Notes: generated by a model not told the origin, from the letters alone. A stretch of DNA of 40,624 nt from an uncultured Clostridia bacterium (GCA_947166385.1 CAMVEB010000036.1:1-40624); one strand, 5' to 3'. Shown: positions 16,705 through 24,180, counted from the first letter of the stretch. Numbers and translations are program-made.

Positions 16705-17870
16705 TGAAAATCGAGCAGCTGACACTGCGGAATTTCCGCAATTATGAGCAATTGACATTGACCCCTCATGAAGGGGTCAATCTGTTCTTCGGCGCCAACG
16801 GATCCGGAAAAACCAATCTACTGGAGGCGATCCATTACTGCGCGCTGGGAAAAAGTCACCGTGTTTCCGGAGATCAGAGCGTTGTCCGGATCGGGCAGGA
16901 TTTTGCGCTTTGCGGTGTATCGGTCCGCTCTTCCGGCGTACGGAGAGATCTGACGGTTCGTCTGATACCGGGTGAAGCACAGAAAAAGGTCATTCAGCTG
17001 GATCATAAACAAATCCGTCGTTTTTCCGATATGATGGGATGTCTTCAGTGTGTTATTTTTTCTCCGGAAGACCTGGGCCTGATCCGGGAGGGTCCCTCCC
17101 TGCGCAGGCGATATCTTGATATGATGATCAGTCAGGTCAACCGGGGATATTTTATTGCGTTGCAACAGTACCGGGCAGGACTGGAGCAGAGAAATGCTCT
17201 CCTGAAATCACTGAAGGGAAATTCCCGTTCCGGTGTCAGTGTGCTGGAAGTTTTTGAACAGGCAATGAGCGGACCTGCGGCCGCGATTGTTTCCGGGCGG
17301 AAAAAGGCAGTGGATCTGCTTTCCGGACTTGCCGCGGAAACCTACCGGGAAATATCCGGCAGAGAGGAGGAAATTTTCCAGGTCGGCTACCATTCCGTAT
17401 TCCGGGATTCTGAAGAAACAGAGCAGGACTTTCTGCGCCTGATGGCGGAAAACCGGGAAGAAGATATTCGTCTGGGAATCACATCGGCCGGCCCCCATCG
17501 CGATGACCTGAACCTGACTCTCAACCGACGCAGTATGAAAGTCTTTGCCAGCCAGGGACAGGTCCGGACCGCGGCGCTTAGTCTGAAACTGGCTCAGATG
17601 AAAACGCTTCGACGAATGAGCGGGGAAGCACCGGTTCTGCTTTTGGATGACGTGATGTCAGAACTGGATCGGGAGCGCAGAATGCGGCTTGTACGGGAGA
17701 TCAGTGATTTCCAGACATTTATCACCTGTACGGATGAAAGCGACCTGGAACTGGATCGGGAACGTAGAATCTATCATGTATCCGCTCCAGACGGATTTGC
17801 CTGTCTGGAAGAAACAAACTCAGGCACGATACAGACACCTGCCAATTTCCGGGAACCTGATTTTTCATAA
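16704..17870 (+). CDS. recF: DNA replication and repair protein RecF
   Basis: A 388-residue SMC-like ATPase that helps load RecA at gaps with RecO and RecR. Walker A is FFGANGSGKTNLLEA (about residue 28-42), the signature is FASQGQVRTAALSLKLAQ, and Walker B is LLLDDVMSELD, all near the expected places. The ATG overlaps the dnaN stop codon, with no clear ribosome-binding site, so translation probably depends on dnaN. A perfect 10-bp inverted repeat falls inside codons about 18-26. No yaaA, gyrB or gyrA follows; instead there is a parS site and terminator. Confidence 0.95.
   Translation: MKIEQLTLRNFRNYEQLTLTPHEGVNLFFGANGSGKTNLLEAIHYCALGKSHRVSGDQSVVRIGQDFALCGVSVRSSGVRRDLTVRLIPGEAQKKVIQLDHKQIRRFSDMMGCLQCVIFSPEDLGLIREGPSLRRRYLDMMISQVNRGYFIALQQYRAGLEQRNALLKSLKGNSRSGVSVLEVFEQAMSGPAAAIVSGRKKAVDLLSGLAAETYREISGREEEIFQVGYHSVFRDSEETEQDFLRLMAENREEDIRLGITSAGPHRDDLNLTLNRRSMKVFASQGQVRTAALSLKLAQMKTLRRMSGEAPVLLLDDVMSELDRERRMRLVREISDFQTFITCTDESDLELDRERRIYHVSAPDGFACLEETNSGTIQTPANFREPDFS
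16757..16781 (+). repeat. Hairpin inside the 5' end of recF
   Basis: ATTGACCCCT and AGGGGTCAAT form a perfect 10-bp stem with a 5-base loop within the recF coding sequence, about 55 bases after its start. There is no T run after it, so it is not a terminator. It could hold back recF translation or be chance. Confidence 0.5.
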
Positions 17871-17881
17871 CTTCCGGAAAT

Positions 17882-17897
17882 TGTTTCACGTGAAACA
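17882..17897. other. parS: parS centromere site 2
   Basis: A second perfect TGTTTCACGTGAAACA palindrome, identical to the site at 4521, starts eleven bases after the recF stop codon and precedes the recF terminator. Confidence 0.88.
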
Positions 17898-17921
17898 ATA
17901 TGATTCTTGATCGATTTATTG

Positions 17922-17947
17922 GCCCGCTAAAAAAGCGGGCTCTTTTT
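17922..17947 (+). terminator. dnaN-recF terminator
   Basis: A 7-bp GC stem (GCCCGCT, loop of five A, AGCGGGC) is followed by TCTTTTTC, a normal intrinsic terminator. Confidence 0.85.
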
Positions 17948-18032
17948 CGTTTTTCAGGCTGTTGGATCAACAGTCATGTCAGGGCGAAAAGATCCCGGCT
18001 CAAAAAGCAGACACACGTGAAAAAACAATAAA

Positions 18033-18188
18033 ATATCCACAGGTTATGCACAGGCTTCAACCCATTGAAAAATAAGACTTCTAGCGCATGTTTTACACAG
18101 CCCTGTGGATAATTTTATCAGTTATCCACAGGGCTGAAACCGACCTGATTTCGTGCTTTCATTTTTCCTGTGGATGAATTGTGGATAA
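18033..18188. other. oriC: DnaA-box cluster B downstream of recF
   Basis: Three perfect DnaA boxes (18104-18112 reverse, 18122-18130 forward, 18180-18188 reverse) and near matches at 18033, 18044 and 18169 lie within 160 bases. The first two perfect boxes form the arms of a 15-bp inverted repeat (18098-18112 and 18122-18136) with a 9-base centre. AT-rich DNA lies to the left. The remainder of the 391-base gap between recF and the insertion element holds parS, the terminator and no gene that I can see. Confidence 0.75.
18065..18076 (+). repeat. 12-bp repeat, copy 1
   Basis: TTGAAAAATAAG occurs here and again at 20015-20026, in the DnaA-box clusters on either side of the IS66 element. The sequences before each copy (pyrimidine-purine mixes containing TTCAACCCA and CTCAAACCG) are also alike. 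Confidence 0.55.
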
Positions 18189-18253
18189 TTTTGAAACCGG
18201 AGCATGGTCTTTCAGTACGGAAAAAGACAGACAAATGTTTTCCGGGAAGAAAA

Positions 18254-18261
18254 ACGGAAAG
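18254..18261. repeat. Target-site duplication, left copy
   Basis: ACGGAAAG directly precedes the left inverted repeat and is repeated exactly at 19853-19860 after the right one. Eight bases is the standard duplication length for IS66 elements. Confidence 0.92.
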
Positions 18262-18269
18262 GTAACTAT

Positions 18270-19454
18270 TCAGTCGCCCCAGCTCTGAAGGAGCGACAAT
18301 GCAGTATGATTGTGCAGTGAAAGACAGGCATCAAAAGAAGAGACGCCATGCGCCACCGCTGTTGAGATGAAACTCAGCACGCAAGCAAATTGATCAGCGC
18401 CTTTCTTCGTCCGGAAGCATCCAGACAGCTTCTCCTTCACCCTGGCAAATCGGATGGCTCGTTCCGCATCATTGTTTGTGAATGGAACCCGCCAATCCTT
18501 GGTGAACCGGAGGACATCATCCTTGAAGTCCCGGAATCGCTCCAGCAGGCTTCTGATTTTTCCTTTCTTCAGTCTGCCTCGCTGTCCTGGTTTTCTCTCC
18601 GGTTTGGGATTTACCTTTAATCCCCTGGCTACGATCCTGTCGTATTTATCCAGGTGTCCCTGTAGTTCGGCAGCGGGGAACTCGGATTGGTTATCATTTA
18701 TGAGCTCATTCCGCCGGTGGCACATGAGCTGAAGCAGTTTCCGCAGTTTCTTCGCCCAAGCTTGTTTTCCAGTTTCCGCGGCAAAAACCAATTCCCGTTC
18801 AAGATGAGCGCCGCACATGGCATGATCCACATTCCTGTACTTATGATACGATTTCCAGAAATCGTGGATTGCAACTCCACCTTCCTTGTTGGGAAGGACT
18901 CCCATGGCATCCATACCTTCCTCACCGCGTCGCTCCTGCACTGTATAGTACCGCCAGGGCCCGCTGCATGCACAGTGCAGCCAATGAAGTTTCTTTGCCG
19001 CACGAAGACCGGTTTCATCGAAATTGGTAACGTCGCGTTCAGTCACCTTTTGCCGGATACTGTTTACAGGTTCCTGTGCAGCCAGAGCCGCACCATCCAC
19101 AATGTTCTGGATAGTTCCGGTACTGATCGGGATTCTCAAACTGCTCAACAGCTTTTGAATCCGATCCATACTCATGTATCCCACAGTAAACAGGGATGTC
19201 GTCAACGCAGCTACACCGGAGCCGTACTGTTTCGTACCAGTAATATTCGCCGGGAAAGATCCTTTCAAGGATTCTCCGGAAAGGGGGCATGAACACGTCA
19301 TAGCTTTATGCGCAATGAGCTTCGTCTCGACAACGGCTTCATATTCGTAGCGGGTTTCGCAGCACTTCATTGTGCACAGGCAGGCTTTCGGGCACCCCTG
19401 ACACTTGTCAGGAATATGGGAAATGACCGCATCCGGTTCCCGGTCAAGTTTCAT
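18270..19454 (-). CDS. IS66 family transposase (TnpC-type), N-terminus displaced by a frameshift
   Basis: A DDE transposase. The Cys-rich IS66 zinc-binding region lies at the N-terminus of this open frame (CQGCPKACLC, CSCPL). The catalytic domain has Asp in NFDETGLR, Asp in AIHDFWKSYHKY and Glu in NNDAERAIRFARVKEKL. The stop codon lies inside the left inverted repeat. Homology continues upstream of the ATG at 19454 without a start: the frame reads through a typical IS66 N-terminus (AALTEKIAELTAKLDKK, KNSGNSSTPPSNDRF, KPGGQPGHKGKG) to a TGA at 19686-19688. The real start, ATG at 19735 with GGAGGTG upstream, is in another frame. One missing base between about 19650 and 19688 would explain this, so the gene is probably inactive unless it is a sequencing error or a -1 frameshift. 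Confidence 0.88.
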   Translation of the reverse strand: MKLDREPDAVISHIPDKCQGCPKACLCTMKCCETRYEYEAVVETKLIAHKAMTCSCPLSGESLKGSFPANITGTKQYGSGVAALTTSLFTVGYMSMDRIQKLLSSLRIPISTGTIQNIVDGAALAAQEPVNSIRQKVTERDVTNFDETGLRAAKKLHWLHCACSGPWRYYTVQERRGEEGMDAMGVLPNKEGGVAIHDFWKSYHKYRNVDHAMCGAHLERELVFAAETGKQAWAKKLRKLLQLMCHRRNELINDNQSEFPAAELQGHLDKYDRIVARGLKVNPKPERKPGQRGRLKKGKIRSLLERFRDFKDDVLRFTKDWRVPFTNNDAERAIRFARVKEKLSGCFRTKKGADQFACVLSFISTAVAHGVSSFDACLSLHNHTALSLLQSWGD

Positions 19455-19627
19455 ACCCTTGCCTTTGTGGCCGGGCTGACCGCCGGGTTTACGGCCGCTC
19501 TTCTCCCGGAGACTCTTTGGAACAGGCTTGTCGAATCGGTCATTGGATGGCGGTGTGGAACTGTTGCCACTGTTCTTCTTATGGTTCTTCTTGTCAAGCT
19601 TGGCCGTCAGTTCTGCTATCTTTTCTG

Positions 19628-19735
19628 TCAGCGCGGCAATCTGCGCATCCTTTGCTGCAAGGAGTTCATTCTGGATCGAAGTTGCTCAGCCAGAGCGGCT
19701 ACTGCTACTCGTAATTCTCGAAGTTCCTGCTCCAT
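19628..19735 (-). pseudogene. Detached N-terminus of the IS66 transposase
   Basis: A 35-codon frame, MEQELRELRVAVAALAEQ followed by a few residues, has a strong ribosome-binding site (GGAGGTG, six bases before the ATG) and ends after the frameshift. It resembles the coiled-coil start of IS66 transposases and would join the main frame if one base were restored. Confidence 0.75.
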
Positions 19736-19852
19736 GTCGAGCACCTCCATCCCTTGTGATTCCTATGATAGAAGTATTCGACATCCGGGTTTTGGAATCC
19801 TTTTGGCAAAACGTCCTTTTTGAAACTTTTTACCTTACGACTGAATAGTTAC

Positions 19853-19860
19853 ACGGAAAG
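19853..19860. repeat. Target-site duplication, right copy
   Basis: ACGGAAAG directly follows the right inverted repeat and equals the left flank at 18254-18261. Confidence 0.92.
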
Positions 19861-19921
19861 ATCTATTCTGAATGCTGTATTCAATGTGAAAAAAGGGAAG
19901 AAATCATATCGCAAAAAACAT

Positions 19922-19949
19922 CCCCTTTTCGTTTCAGGGCGAAAGGGGA
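19922..19949 (-). terminator. Possible terminator of the MBL-hydrolase gene
   Basis: CCCCTTTTCG and CGAAAGGGG form a stem of about nine pairs with a one-base bulge. On the minus strand it is followed by ATGTTTTTTG. It lies about 160 bases past the stop codon of the gene at 20110, with DnaA boxes in between. Confidence 0.5.
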
Positions 19950-19952
19950 AAG

Positions 19953-20164
19953 TTTTCCACAGGGCTTCAGGCTTTAGTTTCTAAGGGACAATTTTGACCC
20001 ACATGCTCAAACCGTTGAAAAATAAGGGGTTTAATAACCCACAACCACCTGTGGAAAACCGTAATCGATTGTGGAAAACCTGTGGAAAACCGGTGGAAAA
20101 TAAGATAAATCAAGGGGTAGAGGGTTCCTCTTCCTGATCTGTTTTTTCCACAGCCTGTGGATGA
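19953..20164. other. oriC: DnaA-box cluster C, right of the insertion element
   Basis: Boxes of the form TTTTCCACA/TGTGGAAAA (one mismatch to consensus) occur at 19953, 20050, 20070, 20081 and 20144, with TGTGGATGA at 20156 and GGTGGAAAA at 20092. The last ones fall within the 3' end of the MBL-hydrolase gene. Four lie in the same direction within 51 bases. The 12-bp repeat TTGAAAAATAAG (20015-20026) is shared with cluster B. Confidence 0.65.
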
Positions 20165-21039
20165 TCCGACAGCTGGGTCAGCGGCAGATCACTTTCGAGG
20201 AACGGATCATTTTCCGACAGGGTGAAGGGGGATACTTCCTCTTCTTCCGTTTCGGGAGAATTCTCTTTCGTTCTTTCCGGGAAGCTCAGGTTCAGATAAC
20301 CTTCATAATCTTCGGTCATAATCAGTTGATCTCCGTAGCCTGGCAGTACAATGACTTCCGTTGTCCGGCAGGAAGCGGTCCGCGCGTATTCCATGGCCAC
20401 ATCCGCCCGGTGAAAATAATGCATCGGAATCAGGATCCGCGGCTTCACGCTCAGGATGAAGTAGTTTGCACCGGCTTCAAACATATGCCCCTGCCTGGGA
20501 TCGACAGGAAAAAACGCCAGGTCGATTTTTTCCCGTTCCAGAGGCTTCAGCGCCTTGCGGAATTCTGATTCGGCTTCCTCAATTTCCTGCATGGTGGACT
20601 CTTCCCGCCAGTGCCAGAAATTCAGGTCTCCCGCGTGAAAAATCCGCAGCCCGTGGAAATCCGCCAGGAAGCTGACGCCCAGATCGGTGGAATCAAAGGC
20701 TGAGACGATAACATCCGGGCATGGCTCAAAGGTGTCCCCGGGTGCCATGCGCTTTCCCCGGGTGCCCACCGGCATATCGGAGGCCACAATATAGCTGATG
20801 CCGGGCAGGTCTTTCCATTCGAAAACCACCGGATCCATATGGTCCGGGTGCTCATGGCTGATGAAAACAATGATATGCTGATAGCCGGACAGAATTTCCC
20901 GGTTCAGCTGGCGGCTTTCATCCAGCTCTCCGTCTTCGCCGCGCCAGTAGTCAAAAATCAGAATGGTATCGCCGCACGCAGCGGAAAACCCACTGTGGTA
21001 ATAATGTGTAATCAGAAAAGAGTTCAGCGTAAAAATCAA
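20110..21039 (-). CDS. MBL-fold metal-dependent hydrolase (UlaG-like)
   Basis: A 309-residue metallo-beta-lactamase-fold protein. The metal-binding motif SHEHPDHMDP (HxHxDH type) lies near residue 61, HAGDLNFW supplies another His/Asp, and PMHYFHRAD the last His. The opening LITHYYHSGFSAACGDTILIFDYW is like UlaG-type hydrolases. Substrate is unknown. The last 60 residues are an acidic, low-complexity tail (Glu/Ser/Pro) overlapping DnaA boxes. The start is uncertain: TTG at 21039 is the first codon after an in-frame stop that can serve, yet GGAGG directly abuts it; CTG twelve bases on would be better spaced. It is alone between the origin-like region and a terminator. Confidence 0.82.
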   Translation of the reverse strand: MIFTLNSFLITHYYHSGFSAACGDTILIFDYWRGEDGELDESRQLNREILSGYQHIIVFISHEHPDHMDPVVFEWKDLPGISYIVASDMPVGTRGKRMAPGDTFEPCPDVIVSAFDSTDLGVSFLADFHGLRIFHAGDLNFWHWREESTMQEIEEAESEFRKALKPLEREKIDLAFFPVDPRQGHMFEAGANYFILSVKPRILIPMHYFHRADVAMEYARTASCRTTEVIVLPGYGDQLIMTEDYEGYLNLSFPERTKENSPETEEEEVSPFTLSENDPFLESDLPLTQLSDHPQAVEKTDQEEEPSTP

Positions 21040-21243
21040 CCTCCGCAGCCTATCCCTGTCCGCGCACCGGCGTCAGGGTCTGTAAAGATAAAGATCGCGA
21101 CTGTTGCGGGAAATCTATCGTCAAGCTGCCGGAAGGAGGCAGCGGAAATCAGAAGTTTGCTGAAGTCTATCACGTTCTTCCACTTTTGTCAAATTTTCCG
21201 CGATGATTTACCACTTAAATTCCATTTTTATGCCATGAATAAA

Positions 21244-21276
21244 AGAATATCAGCGGATAAACCCCACTGACATTCT
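21244..21276 (-). terminator. Terminator after the phosphodiesterase gene
   Basis: On the minus strand AGAATGTCAG pairs with CTGATATTCT over 10 positions (one G-U) with a 13-base loop, followed by TTTTATTC. It lies 55 bases past the stop codon at 21331. The rest of the gap 21040-21330 holds nothing I can identify. Confidence 0.65.
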
Positions 21277-21330
21277 TTTCGTCTGACTAAAATTGAAGAA
21301 GAGACCCACTTTCTGTTTCCGGGTTTCCAT

Positions 21331-22557
21331 TCAGCTGCAGAGAAACTCTCCGGACAGGTCTTTTCCGTTCGCTTCCGGAAGATGCAGTCCCATCAGTCCG
21401 GCGATGGTCGGCCCTACGTCCCGCATCTGCATGGATTCGATTTCCGCTCCCTGCCGGATTCCTTTTCCATATATGGTAAACAGGCAGAGATCCGCTTCCC
21501 GTCCGGGTCCGAACCCATGGGTAGCCGCTTCCCGTTTTTCTTCATCCAGCCAGTCGGAAAAAGCGATGCCTTCCGCAGCTTCCACGGCGAAGAGCGGCCC
21601 ATCCACCGCATGCATTGCATCCAGTTCCTTCCGCGTGTAGATCCGGGAAATCCCCAGTTCTTCCCGGTGAGTCTCCAGCAACGCAATCAGCTTCCCCGGA
21701 TTCTCGCATCCGTCTTTTCCGGCGAAAAAGCAGGCACTCATTCCATTGCTCTGGACAAATACCTGCCGGCCGGTTCCGAGCTGTTTGATTTTCTCCGTCA
21801 GATTCACGGTTTTCCGGATGTCTTCCTGTCCGTGATCGCTGACAGCAATCAGCAGGGCGTCTTCCATCCCGGGGGTTTCCTGCATCGCCTGCCAGAGCAT
21901 CTCCAGCCGCCGGTCATTCCGTTTCAGGGCTTCCATGGCCTCCGGACTGAAAGTTCCGTACCGGTGCCGTATTGCGTCCAGGTCAATCAGGTGAATTGCC
22001 GAGAAATCCGGCCGGTGCCGGCGTACAGTATCCATGCCCATAGCGGCGGCATAGTCACTCAGCCAGGGTTCGGCAATACCGCGCCGCAGCTTTCCGAACC
22101 TCTTTTCACCCATCAGCAGATAACCAGGCGTACCGAATTTTAATGCTTTCAGCGTTGCATTTTCGCCCTTCAGCGGATGCACTTCCGGAAGACACCAGCG
22201 TACCGCGGGATTTTTGCATCCGACCGGCCAGAGAATGGAGCAGCTTTGCCCGCCGGCTTCCCTGACCGCGTCAAACAGCGTCGGTACCCGGATATATTTT
22301 CGCTCCCAGTACCACACGCGTTCCTTTTTCGGGGTGTCCGGCTGGGGCGGCTGGTTCTGGCCGACGCCGGTCCGGTCCGGGTCGCATCCGGTGATCATCG
22401 TGACATGGATCGGATAAGTCAGCGCCGGAAAAATCGTTTCCACCCGCCGGCAGAAAGCCCCTTCCCGTATCATCCGGGCCAGGAATCCCTCCGGATCCAG
22501 CCGGGGAACATCCGCCGTGAAAAAAGCATCCAGGGAAACCAGTACCGCTTTCCGCAT
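21331..22557 (-). CDS. Alkaline phosphatase superfamily protein, type I phosphodiesterase/nucleotide pyrophosphatase
   Basis: A 408-residue enzyme of the PF01663 type. The metal-binding Asp appears in VLVSLDAFF, the nucleophile Thr in IFPALTYPIHVTMITGCDPDRTG (Thr near residue 47), and further metal ligands in HLIDLDAIRHRYG and AVSDHGQED. No signal peptide or membrane anchor is seen, so it is probably cytoplasmic. Likely it hydrolyses a phosphodiester or nucleotide pyrophosphate; the substrate is unknown. The frame opens at TTG 22575, but the ATG at 22557 has GAGGT upstream and begins the conserved strand. It follows a terminator, so it may have its own weak promoter. Confidence 0.85.
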   Translation of the reverse strand: MRKAVLVSLDAFFTADVPRLDPEGFLARMIREGAFCRRVETIFPALTYPIHVTMITGCDPDRTGVGQNQPPQPDTPKKERVWYWERKYIRVPTLFDAVREAGGQSCSILWPVGCKNPAVRWCLPEVHPLKGENATLKALKFGTPGYLLMGEKRFGKLRRGIAEPWLSDYAAAMGMDTVRRHRPDFSAIHLIDLDAIRHRYGTFSPEAMEALKRNDRRLEMLWQAMQETPGMEDALLIAVSDHGQEDIRKTVNLTEKIKQLGTGRQVFVQSNGMSACFFAGKDGCENPGKLIALLETHREELGISRIYTRKELDAMHAVDGPLFAVEAAEGIAFSDWLDEEKREAATHGFGPGREADLCLFTIYGKGIRQGAEIESMQMRDVGPTIAGLMGLHLPEANGKDLSGEFLCS

Positions 22558-22577
22558 AAAACAACCTCGAATCAAAA

Positions 22578-22599
22578 GGGACTGCCGAGCGGCAGTCCC
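22578..22599. terminator. Terminator after the FucI-family gene
   Basis: A perfect 9-bp stem, GGGACTGCC and GGCAGTCCC, with a 4-base loop lies just after the isomerase gene. The minus-strand transcript continues TTTTGATTC. Confidence 0.85.
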
Positions 22600-22613
22600 C
22601 GTTTTCCGTTTTT

Positions 22614-24098
22614 TTATGCCCAGGGATTTTCGGTGGAATAGGGCAGGGTCTTGGGCTGATTCCAGGCAATATCCTGTACACCCAGGTACTTGAACACTTC
22701 AAACAGCAGCTTCGCGCAGTGGGTAAAGGCAACGGCGCCGTGATGAGGATACCGTTTCTGCACCAGCACGTGACGGTAGAACCGGCCCATTTCGTTGATT
22801 GCGAAGATGCCGATGCCGCCAAAGGACTGGGTTGCCACGGGCAGCACTTCGCCCTCGGCAATGTAAGCACGGACGATGCCTTCACTGTCGCACTGCAGGC
22901 GGTAGAAGGTGATGGGGCTGGCCGCGATATCGCCTTCCAGCGTGCCGCGGGTGAAGTCCGGCTCGCTTCCTTCGGGCTCCAGCAGGCGGTGCTGGATCAG
23001 CTGGTACTTTATGGCCCGGCTGTCGCACATCTTGCAGCTGGGGGTATTGCCGCAGTGGAAGCCCATGAAGGTATCGGTCAGGCTGTAGTCGTACTTGCCC
23101 TTGATATCCTTGTCATAGATGTATTCGGGCACGCTGTTGTTAATATCAAGCAGGGTCACCGCATCGCCGGTCAGGCAGGCGCCGATGTACTCGCTCAGCG
23201 CGCCGTAGATGTCCACTTCGCAGGATACCGGGATTCCGCGGGAGGCCAGGCGGCTGTTGACGTAGCAGGGCTCGAATCCGAACTGGCTCGGGAAAGCGGG
23301 CCAGCACTTGTCCGCGAAGCACACATATTTCCGGGCGCCCTTATGGTTCTCAGCCCAGTCGAGCAGCGTCAGTTCAAACTGCGCCATCCGCTCGCTCATT
23401 TCGGGATAGTATTTGCCTTCGCCCATTTCTTTGGCCATATCGGCGCAGACTTCGGGAATCCGGGGATCGCCGGCGTGCTCCTTGTAGCTCACAAGCAGGT
23501 CGAGTTCACTGTTTTCCTCGATTTCGATACCCAGCTCGTAGAGGCCTTTGATCGGAGCGTTGCAGGCAAAGAAGTCCTGAGGCCGGGGACCGAAAGTGAT
23601 GATCTTCAGGTTCTTCAGTCCGACAATAACGCGGGCGATCGGGATGAACTCCTCAATCTTGTCGGCCAGCTCTCCGGCATTGCCGACGGGATATTCCGGA
23701 ATGTAGCCCTTCAGGTGCCGCATACCGAGGTTGTAGGAGCAGTTCAGCATGCCGCAGTAAGCGTCGCCGCGGCCGTTGATCATGTCGCCGTCACCCTCGG
23801 CTGCCGCCACGAACATCACCGGGCCGTCAAAATACTTGGCGATCAGGGTTTCAGGCGTTTCCGGACCGAAGTTGCCCAGGAACACACACGCGGCGTTGCA
23901 CTCGGCGGCCTTCAGGTCCTCAATGGCCTTCAGCATGTCCTTTTCATTCTCAACCGTCGTCTTAATTTCGACGAAGTTGACCTTTTTCTCCGCCAGTTTG
24001 GCAGCGATGGCGCCGCGGCGCTTTTCGCTCAGCGCGATGGGGAAACAGTCGCGGGATACAGCGACCAGACCGAGTTTAATGACAGGGATGTTTTCCAT
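22614..24098 (-). CDS. L-fucose/L-arabinose isomerase family protein
   Basis: A 494-residue protein of the FucI-like aldose-ketose isomerase group. Manganese-binding residues can be placed: Glu in SCEVDIYGAL and Asp in VTLLDINNS are exactly 24 positions apart, as are E337 and D361 of E. coli FucI, and a His in KRYPHHGAVAFTH corresponds to the third ligand. It is shorter than classic FucI (about 590), so the sugar may differ (fucose, arabinose or an uncommon sugar). The frame is open further upstream, but MENIPVIKLG at 24098 has GGAGG nine bases before. It is transcribed divergently from gap and has no sugar-pathway neighbours here. Confidence 0.85.
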   Translation of the reverse strand: MENIPVIKLGLVAVSRDCFPIALSEKRRGAIAAKLAEKKVNFVEIKTTVENEKDMLKAIEDLKAAECNAACVFLGNFGPETPETLIAKYFDGPVMFVAAAEGDGDMINGRGDAYCGMLNCSYNLGMRHLKGYIPEYPVGNAGELADKIEEFIPIARVIVGLKNLKIITFGPRPQDFFACNAPIKGLYELGIEIEENSELDLLVSYKEHAGDPRIPEVCADMAKEMGEGKYYPEMSERMAQFELTLLDWAENHKGARKYVCFADKCWPAFPSQFGFEPCYVNSRLASRGIPVSCEVDIYGALSEYIGACLTGDAVTLLDINNSVPEYIYDKDIKGKYDYSLTDTFMGFHCGNTPSCKMCDSRAIKYQLIQHRLLEPEGSEPDFTRGTLEGDIAASPITFYRLQCDSEGIVRAYIAEGEVLPVATQSFGGIGIFAINEMGRFYRHVLVQKRYPHHGAVAFTHCAKLLFEVFKYLGVQDIAWNQPKTLPYSTENPWA

Positions 24099-24151
24099 GA
24101 CCAAATCCTCCTTCAGGAAATATATTTGTACGAACTTGCCTCGTAACCTAG

Positions 24152-24180
24152 AGCATACCATTCTCCCCCGCTGAAGTCAA
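24152..24180 (-). promoter_or_regulatory. Promoter of the FucI-family gene
   Basis: TTGACT and TATGCT are 17 bases apart on the minus strand, 54 bases before the ATG at 24098, a strong sigma-A-type promoter. Confidence 0.75.

Larger units (their letters stand above)
18262..19852. mobile_element. IS66-family insertion sequence
   Basis: A 1,591-bp element bounded by perfect 15-bp inverted repeats (GTAACTATTCAGTCG at 18262-18276, its complement at 19838-19852) and by a perfect 8-bp duplication ACGGAAAG. It encodes only a TnpC-type transposase, without the TnpA and TnpB found in many IS66 members, so it resembles the ISBst12-like single-gene group. The intact ends and duplication suggest a fairly recent insertion. 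It splits a tract of DnaA boxes into clusters B and C. Confidence 0.95.

Noticed and set aside
18009..18024. Half parS-like sequence (CACGTGAAA) beside cluster B
   Set aside because: Only one half matches; the other half has several mismatches, unlike the two perfect sites.
18687..19292. Plus-strand frame of 201 codons inside the IS66 element
   Set aside because: Antisense to the transposase catalytic domain, with no motif or ribosome-binding site.
20741..20780. Repeated CCCCGGGTG in the MBL-hydrolase gene
   Set aside because: Short GC-rich coincidence in coding DNA without further copies or symmetry.
22719..24146. Open frame of 475 codons antisense to the FucI-family gene
   Set aside because: Shadow; the isomerase residues and ribosome-binding site support the minus strand.
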